Shown here: piece by piece, positions 34,993 through 43,895 of the stretch | Numbering within the stretch: the stretch's first letter is position 1 | How the letters are laid out: each line of letters begins with the position of its first letter | Assembly: GCF_016597815.1 (NCBI RefSeq) | Contig: NZ_VCHA01000002.1 | Location: 124,001 to 188,000, forward strand | DNA length: 64,000 bases | Source of the DNA: Marinobacter sp. DY40_1A1 | GTDB lineage: Bacteria > Pseudomonadota > Gammaproteobacteria > Pseudomonadales > Oleiphilaceae | Direction: 5' to 3' | Notes under the pieces: generated by a model | What the model was told of the DNA's origin: nothing | The model's input: the letters and a program-made list of their open reading frames with translations, nothing else | Database searches by the model: none | Made by a program: the position numbers and the translations under genes

Positions 34993-36770
34993 TGCACATC
35001 AGGCCCATACTCAAGTGTCGCATCCAGCGTCAACTCAACATCGCCTGCGCTGGCACCTGTGCCAACCTTGATGAAAGTGACCTTGCCCTTCGCCCCAAGA
35101 GCCAAGGTGCGCACATCGCCAGGCAGACTCTCATCCACTTCGAACAGCAAGGCGTTGGTGGCAAAACCATGAAATTCATGGGTGCCTGGCACATAGTCTG
35201 ATGCTTCGATAAACAGTTGCAGAACGTAGGGCTTATAGGCGTTGCTTGCATCCACACCAATAAGCAACAAGCTAATAACTTCCGGTGAGGACTCAGTGTC
35301 CACGGAGTAAACCAGACTATCCACACCGAAGGACGCAAAGGTCAGGCTGGCCGTTACAGGTTGCCCACTCGGCAGATTGAACTGGAAAGCTCCAGTATCC
35401 GTGCCATTCAACGCAGCCACTCTGCCGGTTAAAGGTGTGGTAACCGGCGCACTGCAATCGGGCCGGGTATCCGCAAGCCGGTATACCGCACCAGAAGGTG
35501 GGTCTTCCGCCAGCGCCTGCTCCAGTGCAACTCTGCGAGGCATGCGATAACTGTCATCTGCGGGCTCACCCTTGCCCGCTATAAATGCTTTGAGGCTGGC
35601 CACACTGGCCTCAGAGGTACCCGTCAGCACCCGAACCTGCTCCAGTTCCTGTAGCAATTGACTCTCGTTCCACTGGGTCGCCAGCAAATCCTCCAACTCA
35701 GCTTCGTATTGAGCCCGGTATTGCGGAAGATTAAACAGGCGGTCTGCCAGAGAAAAGTTTCTGTAGAACACCCCGGTGCCCGGTTTCAGCGGGTGCTCTC
35801 CACGAAAGGCGGTATCTGCCCCCCAGGGAATGAAATGGAAGCGGCCATCAGCCGGGGATCGATAGATATGAAAGTTATTGGCGTTGCCGGTAGCGGAATC
35901 CCAGGCACCAATAAGGGTTTCAACGGCCCAGAAGCGAATAAACTGATCCACATCCACCAGCTGCGGCAGCACGTTCATCAATTGGTCATCTGGCAGCGCC
36001 AGCGCATCGGTCACCGATTGCAGATCACTGCGGTCGTTTTCCTTTTCGTTGGTCTTCTTCTCGAATCTCTGGCTTAACCAGGTGCCAAAATCAGAAGTCT
36101 GTGCCTCATATTGATTGCCGTCATCATTACCAAAGGCACGGGCAAGAAATGGCTTTTTGATGGGCTCTACATTGGTAAAGATGCCAAGATTTTGGCCGTT
36201 CACCCGAACCCGGGCGTAATTACACCGGGGGGCTGCAATGCCGGCCTGACGAAACTGCTCGTAAGCCAGACATTGGCGGGCATTGGATGGATCCTGACGG
36301 TTGTTGTTCAGGGTCATCCGGGAACTGTTCTGATAGGTTCTGCCATCCCAAAGGTCGTTAAAATCCAGTTTTAGGGAGGGGATGCTCGGGCTGAGCGAGC
36401 CGATATAGCCTTTCTTGCGAACCACCACATCCTTCATGGCAACACCATCGATGGTGACGCTGGCTGAAAACTCGGTGTAGTCGTAATCGGACAGGCACTC
36501 TCGCGCCGTACTGGCCAATGTTCGGCCTTCAGCTCGGAGCTGGTCAAACTCGCTGGCGGCCATGGATATATTAATCTCCAGCAACCGATTCGGGGCGTAT
36601 AGATCCCCATCGCCGCCCAGGTTTACTGGCTCTCTCGGTGCTTCGAAATCAGATGGGCTGGACACCTCTGTATCCCCACCGCACCCGGCAAAAAACAACA
36701 CAGGCATGGCCACGACCAAGTAACTGATTGTTTTAAATCTACTGCCGCACAAATTCGCTCTTGCTTTCAT
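34989..36770 (-). CDS. CotH-kinase-family lipoprotein
   Basis: The 593-residue protein has a lipoprotein signal peptide (lipobox F-F-A-G-C, Cys30) followed by a CotH protein-kinase domain (about 62-395). Recognisable parts are V-V-V-R-K-K-G (116-121), M-T-L-N-N-N (152-157), Asp291 with N-A-N-N-F (297-300) and I-P-W-G-A-D-T-A-F (314-322). Where CotH usually has W-D-x-D the sequence is W-G-A-D, so one metal-binding Asp appears missing. The last 150 residues form a strand-rich domain. It is the first gene of the run with VTC, DUF4956 and the porin, and should be anchored facing the periplasm. The substrate is unknown. Confidence 0.88.
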   Translation of the reverse strand: MKARANLCGSRFKTISYLVVAMPVLFFAGCGGDTEVSSPSDFEAPREPVNLGGDGDLYAPNRLLEINISMAASEFDQLRAEGRTLASTARECLSDYDYTEFSASVTIDGVAMKDVVVRKKGYIGSLSPSIPSLKLDFNDLWDGRTYQNSSRMTLNNNRQDPSNARQCLAYEQFRQAGIAAPRCNYARVRVNGQNLGIFTNVEPIKKPFLARAFGNDDGNQYEAQTSDFGTWLSQRFEKKTNEKENDRSDLQSVTDALALPDDQLMNVLPQLVDVDQFIRFWAVETLIGAWDSATGNANNFHIYRSPADGRFHFIPWGADTAFRGEHPLKPGTGVFYRNFSLADRLFNLPQYRAQYEAELEDLLATQWNESQLLQELEQVRVLTGTSEASVASLKAFIAGKGEPADDSYRMPRRVALEQALAEDPPSGAVYRLADTRPDCSAPVTTPLTGRVAALNGTDTGAFQFNLPSGQPVTASLTFASFGVDSLVYSVDTESSPEVISLLLIGVDASNAYKPYVLQLFIEASDYVPGTHEFHGFATNALLFEVDESLPGDVRTLALGAKGKVTFIKVGTGASAGDVELTLDATLEYGPDVQ

Positions 36771-36897
36771 CTGCTTCCCCCTCAGATGTTTGAAATCATT
36801 CCGGTATCAGGGCCGGTTGGGGGCAGTATTCCGTGGCAAGAGCGTAGCTGTCTGTAAGAAGGTCTTACGTGGGGCTGATCAAAGGAGTGAAATCAAC

Positions 36898-36927
36898 ACA
36901 AGCAGGCCCATGCATGGGCCTGCTTGT
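36898..36927. terminator. 30-base perfect palindrome after the exaC-like gene
   Basis: Fifteen bases (36898-36912) are exactly mirrored by 36913-36927, centred on ATGCAT. It begins ten bases past the stop of the leftward aldehyde dehydrogenase gene and is followed on that strand by TGTTGATTTC. Intrinsic termination is likely, though the T-run is weak. Confidence 0.65.
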
Positions 36928-36937
36928 TATGGCCGGC

Positions 36938-38458
36938 TTAGAAAAAGCCCAGCGGGTTGATGTCGTAGCTGGTCAGCATACACTTGGTCTGCTGATAGTG
37001 TTCCAGCGCCATCTTATGGGTTTCACGGCCAATACCGGATTTCTTGTAACCGCCAAAGGCTGCGTGTGCCGGGTAGGCGTGATAACAGTTCATCCACACC
37101 CGGCCGGCCGCAAGGTTACGCCCTACCCGATAAGCTCGATTGGTGTCGCGGGTCCAGACGCCCGCACCCAGGCCGAACTCGGAATCGTTGGCAATCGCCA
37201 CAGCTTCCTCTTCGGTTTTGAACGTAGTCACGCCTACAACCGGGCCAAAGATCTCCTCCTGGAACACCCGCATCTTGTTGTCGCCCTTGAACAGAGTGGG
37301 CTGAATATAGAAGCCGTCTTTGAATTCGGCACCCATTTCTTCCTTGAACCCTCCGGTGAGTAGCTCGGCGCCCTCCTGCTTGCCAATCTCAAGGTAAGAC
37401 ATAATCTTGTCGTATTGTTCCTTGCTGGCCTGGGCACCCACCTGCACATCCGTATCCAGCGGGTTACCACGTTTGATGGATTTGGTTCGCTCAATTACCT
37501 TCTGCATAAACTCTTCGTACATATCTTCCTGCACCAGCGCTCGAGATGGGCAGGTGCACACCTCACCCTGATTGAAGAACGCCAGAACCAGACCTTCCAC
37601 ACACTTGCTCACGAACTCAGGCTCAGACTTCATAACATCAGAGAAGTAGATGTTGGCAGATTTGCCACCCAGCTCAACCGTTGACGGAATGATGTTTTCC
37701 GCCGCGCACTTAAGAATGTGCGAGCCCACCGGGGTTGAGCCTGTGAAGGCAATTTTGGCAATGCGCTTGCTGGTTGCCAGCGCTTCACCCGCTTCGATGC
37801 CGTAGCCGTTAACAATGTTAACGACGCCCGGCGGCAGCAGGTCACCGATGATTTCCATAAGCACCAGAATACTGGCGGGCGTCTGTTCTGCCGGCTTGAG
37901 CACCGTACAGTTGCCGGCCGCCAGGCAAGGGCCAAGCTTCCATACAGCCATCAGAATCGGGAAGTTCCAGGGAATGATTTGCCCCACCACTCCGAGGGGC
38001 TCATGGAAATGATAGGCCACCGTATTGTGGTCGATCTCGCCCATGTGCCCTTCCTGGGCGCGGATGCAACCGGCAAAATAACGAAAGTGGTCTGCTGCCA
38101 ATGGAATGTCAGCATTCAGGGTTTCACGTATCGCCTTGCCATTGTCCCAGGTTTCTGCGACAGCCAGCTTTTCCAGATTGGCGTCAATGCGATCAGCAAT
38201 TTTGAGCAGAATGTTAGAGCGTTCTGCCGGAGAGGTTTTGCCCCAGGCGGGTGCAGCCTTGTGCGCAGCATCCAGAGCCAAATCAATATCTTCAGCGGTG
38301 GAACGGGGAATCTCGCAAATCACATCACCAGTCACCGGCGTTATGTTCTCGAAATACTCACCTTTAACCGGAGCAACCCACTCGCCACCAATGTAGTTTC
38401 CGTAACGGGTTTTGAAGGAAACGACGGAGCCGTCTTTTCCAGGTTGTGCATATATCAT
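36938..38458 (-). CDS. exaC: NAD+-dependent aldehyde dehydrogenase, ExaC-type
   Basis: The 506-residue enzyme closely resembles the ExaC/AldB acetaldehyde dehydrogenases used in ethanol and other alcohol oxidation. The N-terminus [15 protein letters not shown] and the length match that subgroup. Catalytic residues are the Asn in I-P-W-N-F-P, the Glu in V-E-L-G-G-K-S and the Cys in N-Q-G-E-V-C-T. The ATG at 38458 follows an AAGG site by eight bases; a GTG at 38467 is less likely. It is monocistronic, with a strong palindrome after it. Another role could be oxidation of fatty aldehydes formed in wax-ester metabolism. Confidence 0.9.
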   Translation of the reverse strand: MIYAQPGKDGSVVSFKTRYGNYIGGEWVAPVKGEYFENITPVTGDVICEIPRSTAEDIDLALDAAHKAAPAWGKTSPAERSNILLKIADRIDANLEKLAVAETWDNGKAIRETLNADIPLAADHFRYFAGCIRAQEGHMGEIDHNTVAYHFHEPLGVVGQIIPWNFPILMAVWKLGPCLAAGNCTVLKPAEQTPASILVLMEIIGDLLPPGVVNIVNGYGIEAGEALATSKRIAKIAFTGSTPVGSHILKCAAENIIPSTVELGGKSANIYFSDVMKSEPEFVSKCVEGLVLAFFNQGEVCTCPSRALVQEDMYEEFMQKVIERTKSIKRGNPLDTDVQVGAQASKEQYDKIMSYLEIGKQEGAELLTGGFKEEMGAEFKDGFYIQPTLFKGDNKMRVFQEEIFGPVVGVTTFKTEEEAVAIANDSEFGLGAGVWTRDTNRAYRVGRNLAAGRVWMNCYHAYPAHAAFGGYKKSGIGRETHKMALEHYQQTKCMLTSYDINPLGFF

Positions 38459-38527
38459 GGTCGTCACCTTTTGTTGTGGTTGTGAATGACAACGCGGTCA
38501 TACGCGTTTACTCATTCACTGTAGACC

Positions 38528-39943
38528 TCAAACAACAATAGGTGAACCTCCGGGGAGTTCTGACAACTCCTGCACGCAGTCTTCAAGAAACTCCTGGGGG
38601 TCTGTCAGAATTGCTTCATCTGCAACCACACCGAACTGAACCTGCCCGGCATAGCTGACAATGCTGACTCCAAGCCCGATATCGCCTGCCTGAGGCACCC
38701 AGAACATCTGTTCGGTTATTCGGCAACCGGCAATGTAGCGCGCCTCCCGTGTACCGGGAACGTTGGAGACCACAGCACTGGCTTTGCGATAGAACATATC
38801 CGATAGTGGCTGGCGCAATGCTTCCGGGATAAGAGAGGCACAGGCCGCCAAACCCCAGGCTATGCCGGGCTGCCAACTCTTTTTGAGGCGACGGGTTTCC
38901 TGCTTGATGCGATAGAGCCGCTCCAACGCACTCTCACCATCGATGGGCAGAGGGACAAACACAGTACCGAAATAATTGCCAAGTGTTCCCGGCTCTGGTT
39001 GCAGGTCTTCCGGCAGGCGGCTGCGAATATCCACAGGAACCGCAACATGCAACATGGCGTCGTCCAGTGCCGGTCCAGCAATTCCAAGGCGGGGTCGAAC
39101 TGCTGCCGCTACACAACTGAGCAAAACATCATTAATGGTGACATTGGTCGCCTTGGCAATTGACCGAAACTGGTCGAGAGGGACTGGTTCCGACCAGCGA
39201 CAATGGCGCTGGCCCAGTAACGGCCGCTTGAGATCTGACGGTGTATCCTCCGGCTCAGCCAGAAAATCACTCATCTCATTAACCAACTTCAAACCATTGT
39301 GAGCCAGCTTCTCCAACCATTCACTGCAGCTGCCCCCCTGAGTTTCCGATTCCGGGCTCTGGTTATCAGTACCCGCATCAGAAGCCAAGTCTCCGCTAAC
39401 CAGTTGCTCAAGCCGGTCTTTGGCCGCGGATACCCAAGGGGAAAAGCCTTCCGTTTGCTGCACGCCATATATTGCCGGGTATTGCTGTGGCGAAGCCGAG
39501 CACAGGCGATCAAAAATACCCGTTAGAGAAACGCCATCGGCATAGCAGTGGTGTATTCGAAGTAACAATGCGGCGCCGCCCTCAGCATTAGGCACCAACC
39601 AAAACTTCCATGGGGGGCGGTAGGCAGGAAATGGCTGATTAAGTCGCTCTGAAACCCACTCCTGCAGAGACGTTTCCGTGAAGCGATCAAGCACCACATC
39701 CAGATGGTGCCGGATATCAAAAACCGGATCTGGCTCCCAATACCACGCTGGCGCACGTTTGACCGGCATATACCGGAAGCGCTCCCACGCCATCCAGTAA
39801 ACCTGCATAAACTCCCGGAGTCTGGGCGCAGTAAGGCCTTCGACCCGAAACATGACGGTGATAGTCATAGGGTTTTTGGGGGACTCCAAGGCCAGCCAGG
39901 CGGAATCCGCAGGCAGCATGAGGTGCGTTTGCTCGTGACTCAA
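38528..39943 (-). CDS. Wax ester synthase/diacylglycerol acyltransferase (WS/DGAT), copy 2
   Basis: The 471-residue acyltransferase-family protein has HHxxxDG as HHCYADG (131-137), the T-I-N-D-V-L-L segment and V-V-S-N-V-P-G-T-R-E near the C-terminus. Sequence is well diverged from copy 1 at 2.6-4.0 kb. The proposed start is a TTG at 39941-39943 with GGGGA nine bases upstream, which puts the L-P-A-D-S-A-W-L signature at the usual distance from the N-terminus; ATG at 39919 is the alternative. It diverges from an alpha/beta hydrolase gene. Probable role: storage wax ester or triacylglycerol synthesis. Confidence 0.9.
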   Translation of the reverse strand: MSHEQTHLMLPADSAWLALESPKNPMTITVMFRVEGLTAPRLREFMQVYWMAWERFRYMPVKRAPAWYWEPDPVFDIRHHLDVVLDRFTETSLQEWVSERLNQPFPAYRPPWKFWLVPNAEGGAALLLRIHHCYADGVSLTGIFDRLCSASPQQYPAIYGVQQTEGFSPWVSAAKDRLEQLVSGDLASDAGTDNQSPESETQGGSCSEWLEKLAHNGLKLVNEMSDFLAEPEDTPSDLKRPLLGQRHCRWSEPVPLDQFRSIAKATNVTINDVLLSCVAAAVRPRLGIAGPALDDAMLHVAVPVDIRSRLPEDLQPEPGTLGNYFGTVFVPLPIDGESALERLYRIKQETRRLKKSWQPGIAWGLAACASLIPEALRQPLSDMFYRKASAVVSNVPGTREARYIAGCRITEQMFWVPQAGDIGLGVSIVSYAGQVQFGVVADEAILTDPQEFLEDCVQELSELPGGSPIVV

Positions 39944-40274
39944 ACCCGAACATCCCCGGAAGTGGTGAAGTGAAAAACACAGAGTCGGACATTGTGCCAG
40001 ACATACACTACTGGCTCCACAAAGCTGCACGGCACCCAAGATTACAAAATGTTACACATATATATACCTTCACCCTATACTGGTTATAAGGCTTGGTGTA
40101 ATAGTTATTAGCATAAGGTTTCGACTGCCTATTGGCCGCAGGCATGCAAAAACTGAGTTACCAGCGCCAATAAAGATCAGAGCGAAGCGATGTACAACAA
40201 GGTTACCAGCACAACCAAGGTCAAATGACCACACTCTAAAAACAGGCAACTGCCGTGCTGGGAGGAGATGCAGT
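39944..40274. other. 331-base divergent promoter region of WS/DGAT 2 and the hydrolase
   Basis: No gene is visible. It contains AT-rich stretches with TATA-like boxes (about 40055-40110) and two small inverted repeats: TAATA-GT-TATTA (40099-40110) and GGTCA-AA-TGACC (40219-40230). A strong GGAGGAG ribosome site (40261-40267) serves the hydrolase. Confidence 0.6.
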
Positions 40275-41198
40275 ATGAAAGCAAGCCACATTCGCAAGCT
40301 CATCAGACCAATCGACAGCGCCTATTCAGAGATGTTCTCAGGGCGCGTATACCGTGTTGGCGAAGGTGCAGTGTCTATTCGCAATCACAGTGGCGAGGCG
40401 GAACATACCGTTATTGGCGTTCATGGCTTTCTGGAAAATCATTGCTACTTCACTCAGACCTATGACGCACCAACAACAGAACTGATCCTGCTTACCTGCA
40501 GCAATTATCACATCCCGGTGAATGGCGTAACGCCGGAAACCCCCGAATGGGAAGTTCCGATCAAGCACCTGGAAGGCACCATTGAATACGATGCCTGCAT
40601 CTTGAACCAGGCGCTTTCAAACTTGCCCAGCACCCGAAATGTGCGCATTCACGGCCATTCCCGGGGCGGAGCAGTGACGCTGGAGGCAATAAAACAGCGC
40701 CCGGAGCTTTACGAAAACGTTGAAGTGGTTCTTGAAGCACCGGCACTTCCCCAAGGCAAAATCAGCCCTTTAATATCTGCTCTTCTGGAGCCTGTCAGCC
40801 ACGGTATGTGGCCTTGGCTGATCCGCCTGATCAGCAACGCACCCGCGTCTGCTTACGGCCAATCCTTCTTCGGGAAAATGAACCCGCGTAAAAAGCAGTT
40901 GCTGGCCAGTTTGTTTTACTCTACACGTGACCAACTGACGATTGTTCGCAACATAGAGAACATACTGGACTGGATGCAGCGCACTGACACCAACGTGTAC
41001 AAGCACGTGCGCCACGGCACCTTCCTGGTTCCCGGTGTAGACCGCATACTGGATCGGCAGGCCATGCTTGCCAGCGCACGGCAGAGCCCCACCACCATGC
41101 GCATTATCGAAACAGGCGCGCCCAGCCACTTCGTAACTCTCGATAGCAAAGAGTGGCTGCCGGGTTTTGAGTCTTTGGCCGCTGTTGCTCAAGGCTAG
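40275..41198 (+). CDS. Alpha/beta-fold hydrolase (lipase/esterase-like)
   Basis: The 307-residue protein has an alpha/beta-hydrolase core. G-V-H-G-F-L-E-N (about 48-55) supplies the oxyanion-type His-Gly, the nucleophile elbow is G-H-S-R-G-G (about 126-131), and a late His in A-P-S-H-F-V (about 286) completes the likely triad. There is no signal peptide. The GGAGGAG site is seven bases before the ATG. Divergent orientation from a WS/DGAT gene suggests a role in lipid turnover, but substrate cannot be assigned. Confidence 0.85.
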   Translation: MKASHIRKLIRPIDSAYSEMFSGRVYRVGEGAVSIRNHSGEAEHTVIGVHGFLENHCYFTQTYDAPTTELILLTCSNYHIPVNGVTPETPEWEVPIKHLEGTIEYDACILNQALSNLPSTRNVRIHGHSRGGAVTLEAIKQRPELYENVEVVLEAPALPQGKISPLISALLEPVSHGMWPWLIRLISNAPASAYGQSFFGKMNPRKKQLLASLFYSTRDQLTIVRNIENILDWMQRTDTNVYKHVRHGTFLVPGVDRILDRQAMLASARQSPTTMRIIETGAPSHFVTLDSKEWLPGFESLAAVAQG

Positions 41199-41220
41199 GG
41201 CTAAACACCTCTGCTCATGA

Positions 41221-41253
41221 TGCAGCGCCCGGCACTTGGCCGGGTTTGCTGCA
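41221..41253 (+). terminator. Hairpin after the alpha/beta hydrolase gene
   Basis: TGCAGC and GCTGCA form outer arms, and CCCGGC/GCCGGG form an inner perfect stem with a five-base loop. No T-run follows, so the terminator call is moderate. Confidence 0.45.
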
Positions 41254-41312
41254 CATAGAGCTCCCCTTCGGTAAACTGTCCGCTTCTAAGCAGAACCACC
41301 GGAGTTGGCACC

Positions 41313-42062
41313 ATGTATCGTGAGCGCCTTGTTGGCACAGTCGTGCGCTCAGAAAGCGCCAGCCGCCTGCAGAAACTTTTGCTGGAATATCACGATTTCC
41401 GCCTCCACAAGACGAATCACCGGCTGCTCGATAACACATTTGTTATCGCTGACTGGCAGGCTGGGCGCCTGAAGGCGACTCATCAGGATTTGTATCAGCA
41501 CCCTGGCTATCACGAAGGCCTGGAGTTTCTGCTAACTGACCTTTACGCACCCTCGAGCATGACCCGCCGCGACGACAACATAGATCGGGTGTTCCCGAAA
41601 ATGGTCAAATGGCTGCCGGATCAACAACTTGAAGTACTGGCCGGACTGGTGGAGCTGAACCTGATTACCCAGCAACTGGATCTTGAGCTGGCGGAGCTGC
41701 TTGATGAGCGCCGCATCCCTGCACACCTGGTCACCGCAGAACACTACTGTGACGTTTACCGTGCCAGCCAGAAACTGGAACAGCGCAGAAGGCAGGTTGT
41801 GTTAGTCGCCGATGTGGGGCAGCAGCTGGATCGTTATGTGCGCAACAGAACCCTTGGCTGGCTGCTTGCAATGAGCCGAGCGCCCGCGGAAATGGCCGAC
41901 CTGAGTGATCTGCACAACTTCCTGCATCGGGGTTACTCTGCATTTCGCAAAATGGACAAGGTGGACTTGCTGATTGAGCGGCTGGTAACCCGTGAACAGC
42001 GGGTTATGGAAAACATTCTCAACGGCCACCCTGAGCCATTTGCGCTCCCGGGTGACCTTTGA
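41313..42062 (+). CDS. FFLEELY-motif-like protein of unknown function
   Basis: The 249-residue soluble, helix-rich protein carries L-E-F-L-L-T-D-L-Y-A-P followed by M-T-R-R-D-D-N-I-D-R-V-F-P (about 70-96). This resembles the motif of proteins annotated as FFLEELY-motif proteins, whose function is not known. A GGAG site precedes the ATG. It converges on the PHA-granule-region gene with four bases between stops. In related genomes this neighbourhood includes polyhydroxyalkanoate and ubiE genes. Confidence 0.75.
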   Translation: MYRERLVGTVVRSESASRLQKLLLEYHDFRLHKTNHRLLDNTFVIADWQAGRLKATHQDLYQHPGYHEGLEFLLTDLYAPSSMTRRDDNIDRVFPKMVKWLPDQQLEVLAGLVELNLITQQLDLELAELLDERRIPAHLVTAEHYCDVYRASQKLEQRRRQVVLVADVGQQLDRYVRNRTLGWLLAMSRAPAEMADLSDLHNFLHRGYSAFRKMDKVDLLIERLVTREQRVMENILNGHPEPFALPGDL

Positions 42063-42066
42063 TCGA

Positions 42067-42345
42067 TCAAGCCTTCAGAATCTGATCAAGTTGGCTGTGA
42101 ATTTCCTGTTCAATCCTTGATTTGAAAGGCCGTAGCAGCATACCCAGCTCCAGGCGCACATTGAGGTCGTTGCTGGTAATGTTCAAGTGCCCTTTAACGC
42201 CCGAGCGTTTGAACTTGAGCTGATCACCTTCCCACTGGTAATTGAGCTCAAACTTGCTGGAAAGATCCTTGGCAAGCGCTTCTGCAGCTTCACGAGCATG
42301 TTCTTTATCAAGAGTGTGGGCGCGATGTACATCGATTACGGACAT
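42067..42345 (-). CDS. Polyhydroxyalkanoate-system (PHA granule region) protein
   Basis: The 92-residue protein matches the small PHA_gran_rgn family found beside PHA genes and ubiE in pseudomonads and relatives. The H-T-L-D-K-E-H-A-R-E-A-A-E-A-L-A-K-D-L helix, then K-F-E-L-N-Y-Q-W-E-G-D and a strand-rich centre resemble that family. No PHA synthase gene is in the window, so a link to PHA granules is only by family name. It diverges from ubiE. Confidence 0.85.
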   Translation of the reverse strand: MSVIDVHRAHTLDKEHAREAAEALAKDLSSKFELNYQWEGDQLKFKRSGVKGHLNITSNDLNVRLELGMLLRPFKSRIEQEIHSQLDQILKA

Positions 42346-42412
42346 GAATCAGTTTTCTCTTCAAAATTGAACGGTTTTACAGTGTAAGGCGGTATTAAAC
42401 GTGTAGCTACCC

Positions 42413-42440
42413 TTGTAGCAACTCCGTCAAGCGTTAGAAT
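42413..42440 (+). promoter_or_regulatory. Possible promoter of the ubiE-ubiJ-ubiB operon
   Basis: TTGTAG (42413-42418) and TAGAAT (42435-42440) are 16 bases apart and 32 bases upstream of the ubiE start. The boxes are acceptable but not strong. Confidence 0.4.
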
Positions 42441-42471
42441 ACGGGGTTCAGATTCTGACAGGACATGCCCC

Positions 42472-43254
42472 ATGAGCGAGCAACAAACGCCAACCATTCC
42501 CGGCAACAGCCAGGACGACGTTACACACTTCGGATTCCGCAATGTGGCCAAGAGCCAGAAAGCCAGCCAGGTAGCCGAGGTTTTTCATAGCGTCGCAGGC
42601 AAATACGACCTCATGAACGACCTTATGTCCATGGGTGTTCACAGGTTGTGGAAGCGCTTTACCATCGAACTTTCCGGCGTTCGCCCGGGGCACCAGGTTC
42701 TGGATATTGCCGGTGGCACCGGCGATCTCACCATGAAGTTCTCTGATCTTGTTGGGCGTGATGGCAAAGTGGTTCTCGCCGACATCAATGCCTCCATGCT
42801 GCAGGTTGGGCGCAGCCGCCTGACCGATCGCGGCTACGCCGGCAACATTGAGTACGTGCAAGCCGATGCAGAGCACCTACCCTTCCCGGACAACAGCTTC
42901 AACGCCGTATCCATTGCATTTGGCCTGCGTAACGTAACCGACAAGGATCAGGCTCTGCGGGACATGATGCGAGTGCTCAAGCCCGGCGGGAAGCTGATGG
43001 TGCTGGAATTTTCCAAGCCCACCAACCCGCTGCTGAGCAAGGCTTATGACACCTACTCGTTTACAGCCCTGCCTCTGATGGGCCAACTCATCGCCGGCGA
43101 CAGCGAGAGCTACAAGTATCTGGCCGAATCCATCCGCATGCACCCGGATCAGGACACGCTCAAAGGCATGATGGAAAACGCGGGCATGGTGAACTGCAAG
43201 TACTACAACATGACCGGCGGTATTGTTGCCCTGCACGTGGGAACCAAACCCTGA
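42472..43254 (+). CDS. ubiE: Ubiquinone/menaquinone C-methyltransferase UbiE
   Basis: The 260-residue SAM-dependent methyltransferase performs the C-methylation of the benzoquinol ring in ubiquinone (and demethylmenaquinone) synthesis. Family signatures are [18 protein letters not shown] (about 38-55), the SAM motif [11 protein letters not shown] (about 78-88) and F-G-L-R-N-V (about 150). It is followed by ubiJ with a one-base overlap, the standard operon order ubiE-ubiJ-ubiB. Confidence 0.97.
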   Translation: MSEQQTPTIPGNSQDDVTHFGFRNVAKSQKASQVAEVFHSVAGKYDLMNDLMSMGVHRLWKRFTIELSGVRPGHQVLDIAGGTGDLTMKFSDLVGRDGKVVLADINASMLQVGRSRLTDRGYAGNIEYVQADAEHLPFPDNSFNAVSIAFGLRNVTDKDQALRDMMRVLKPGGKLMVLEFSKPTNPLLSKAYDTYSFTALPLMGQLIAGDSESYKYLAESIRMHPDQDTLKGMMENAGMVNCKYYNMTGGIVALHVGTKP

Positions 43255-43895
43255 TGTTTCCCGGCCCGACCCTGCTTACGGCGCTAACTGCCATAATCGA
43301 GCGGGCACTGAACCACTCGCTTGAACTGGACCCCGCCGGCCAGCAGGCGCTGCTGGGCTCTCTTGAAGGGCCAGTACAGTTCCGCATTACCCACCCGATT
43401 TCTCTTACCTGCTCACTGCACAGGGCAGGCAATCAGGTGCAGGTGCGCAGCCAGCCAGTTGAAGATCCCGCATTGGAAATCAGTGGCAAGCCCCTGGCCT
43501 TCGCAGCGTTGGCCACCGGTGATAACCGTGTATTCACCGATAACCGGTTGAGCGTTACCGGTGACACCGCCCTGGCACACCAGTTCCAACGCGCGCTGGA
43601 TAAGCTGAACCCGGACTGGGAAGCGGCCATGGCAAGACACATAGGCGACGTGCCGGCTCACTTCATCGGCAAGCGAATTCGCAATGCAGTCAGCTGGAGC
43701 CGACAGGCATTCGGCGCTCTGAACGCAAACATTGAAGAATATGTGCATGAGGAAAGCCGCGCCCTGCCCGGCCGCCGCGAACTGGAAGCCACGTTCGAAG
43801 ACATAGACGCCCTGAACCTGCGCACCGAGCGCCTGGCAGCGCGCATAAGCCAGATTGAAAGCCGCGGCATTACTGACAAACCGGAGACTCCGTGA
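43254..43895 (+). CDS. ubiJ: Ubiquinone biosynthesis accessory factor UbiJ (SCP2 domain)
   Basis: The 213-residue protein has an SCP2-type lipid-binding domain (about 5-115) and a helical C-terminus. UbiJ scaffolds the soluble Ubi complex and binds the isoprenoid intermediates. Assignment rests on position between ubiE and ubiB and on features such as [13 protein letters not shown] and the [12 protein letters not shown] segment. The stop overlaps the GTG start of ubiB. Confidence 0.93.
   Translation: MFPGPTLLTALTAIIERALNHSLELDPAGQQALLGSLEGPVQFRITHPISLTCSLHRAGNQVQVRSQPVEDPALEISGKPLAFAALATGDNRVFTDNRLSVTGDTALAHQFQRALDKLNPDWEAAMARHIGDVPAHFIGKRIRNAVSWSRQAFGALNANIEEYVHEESRALPGRRELEATFEDIDALNLRTERLAARISQIESRGITDKPETP

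Noticed and set aside
40099..40230. Two small inverted repeats upstream of the alpha/beta hydrolase gene as operators
   Set aside because: Arms of only five bases in AT-rich sequence are expected by chance; mentioned in the intergenic entry but not called as sites.
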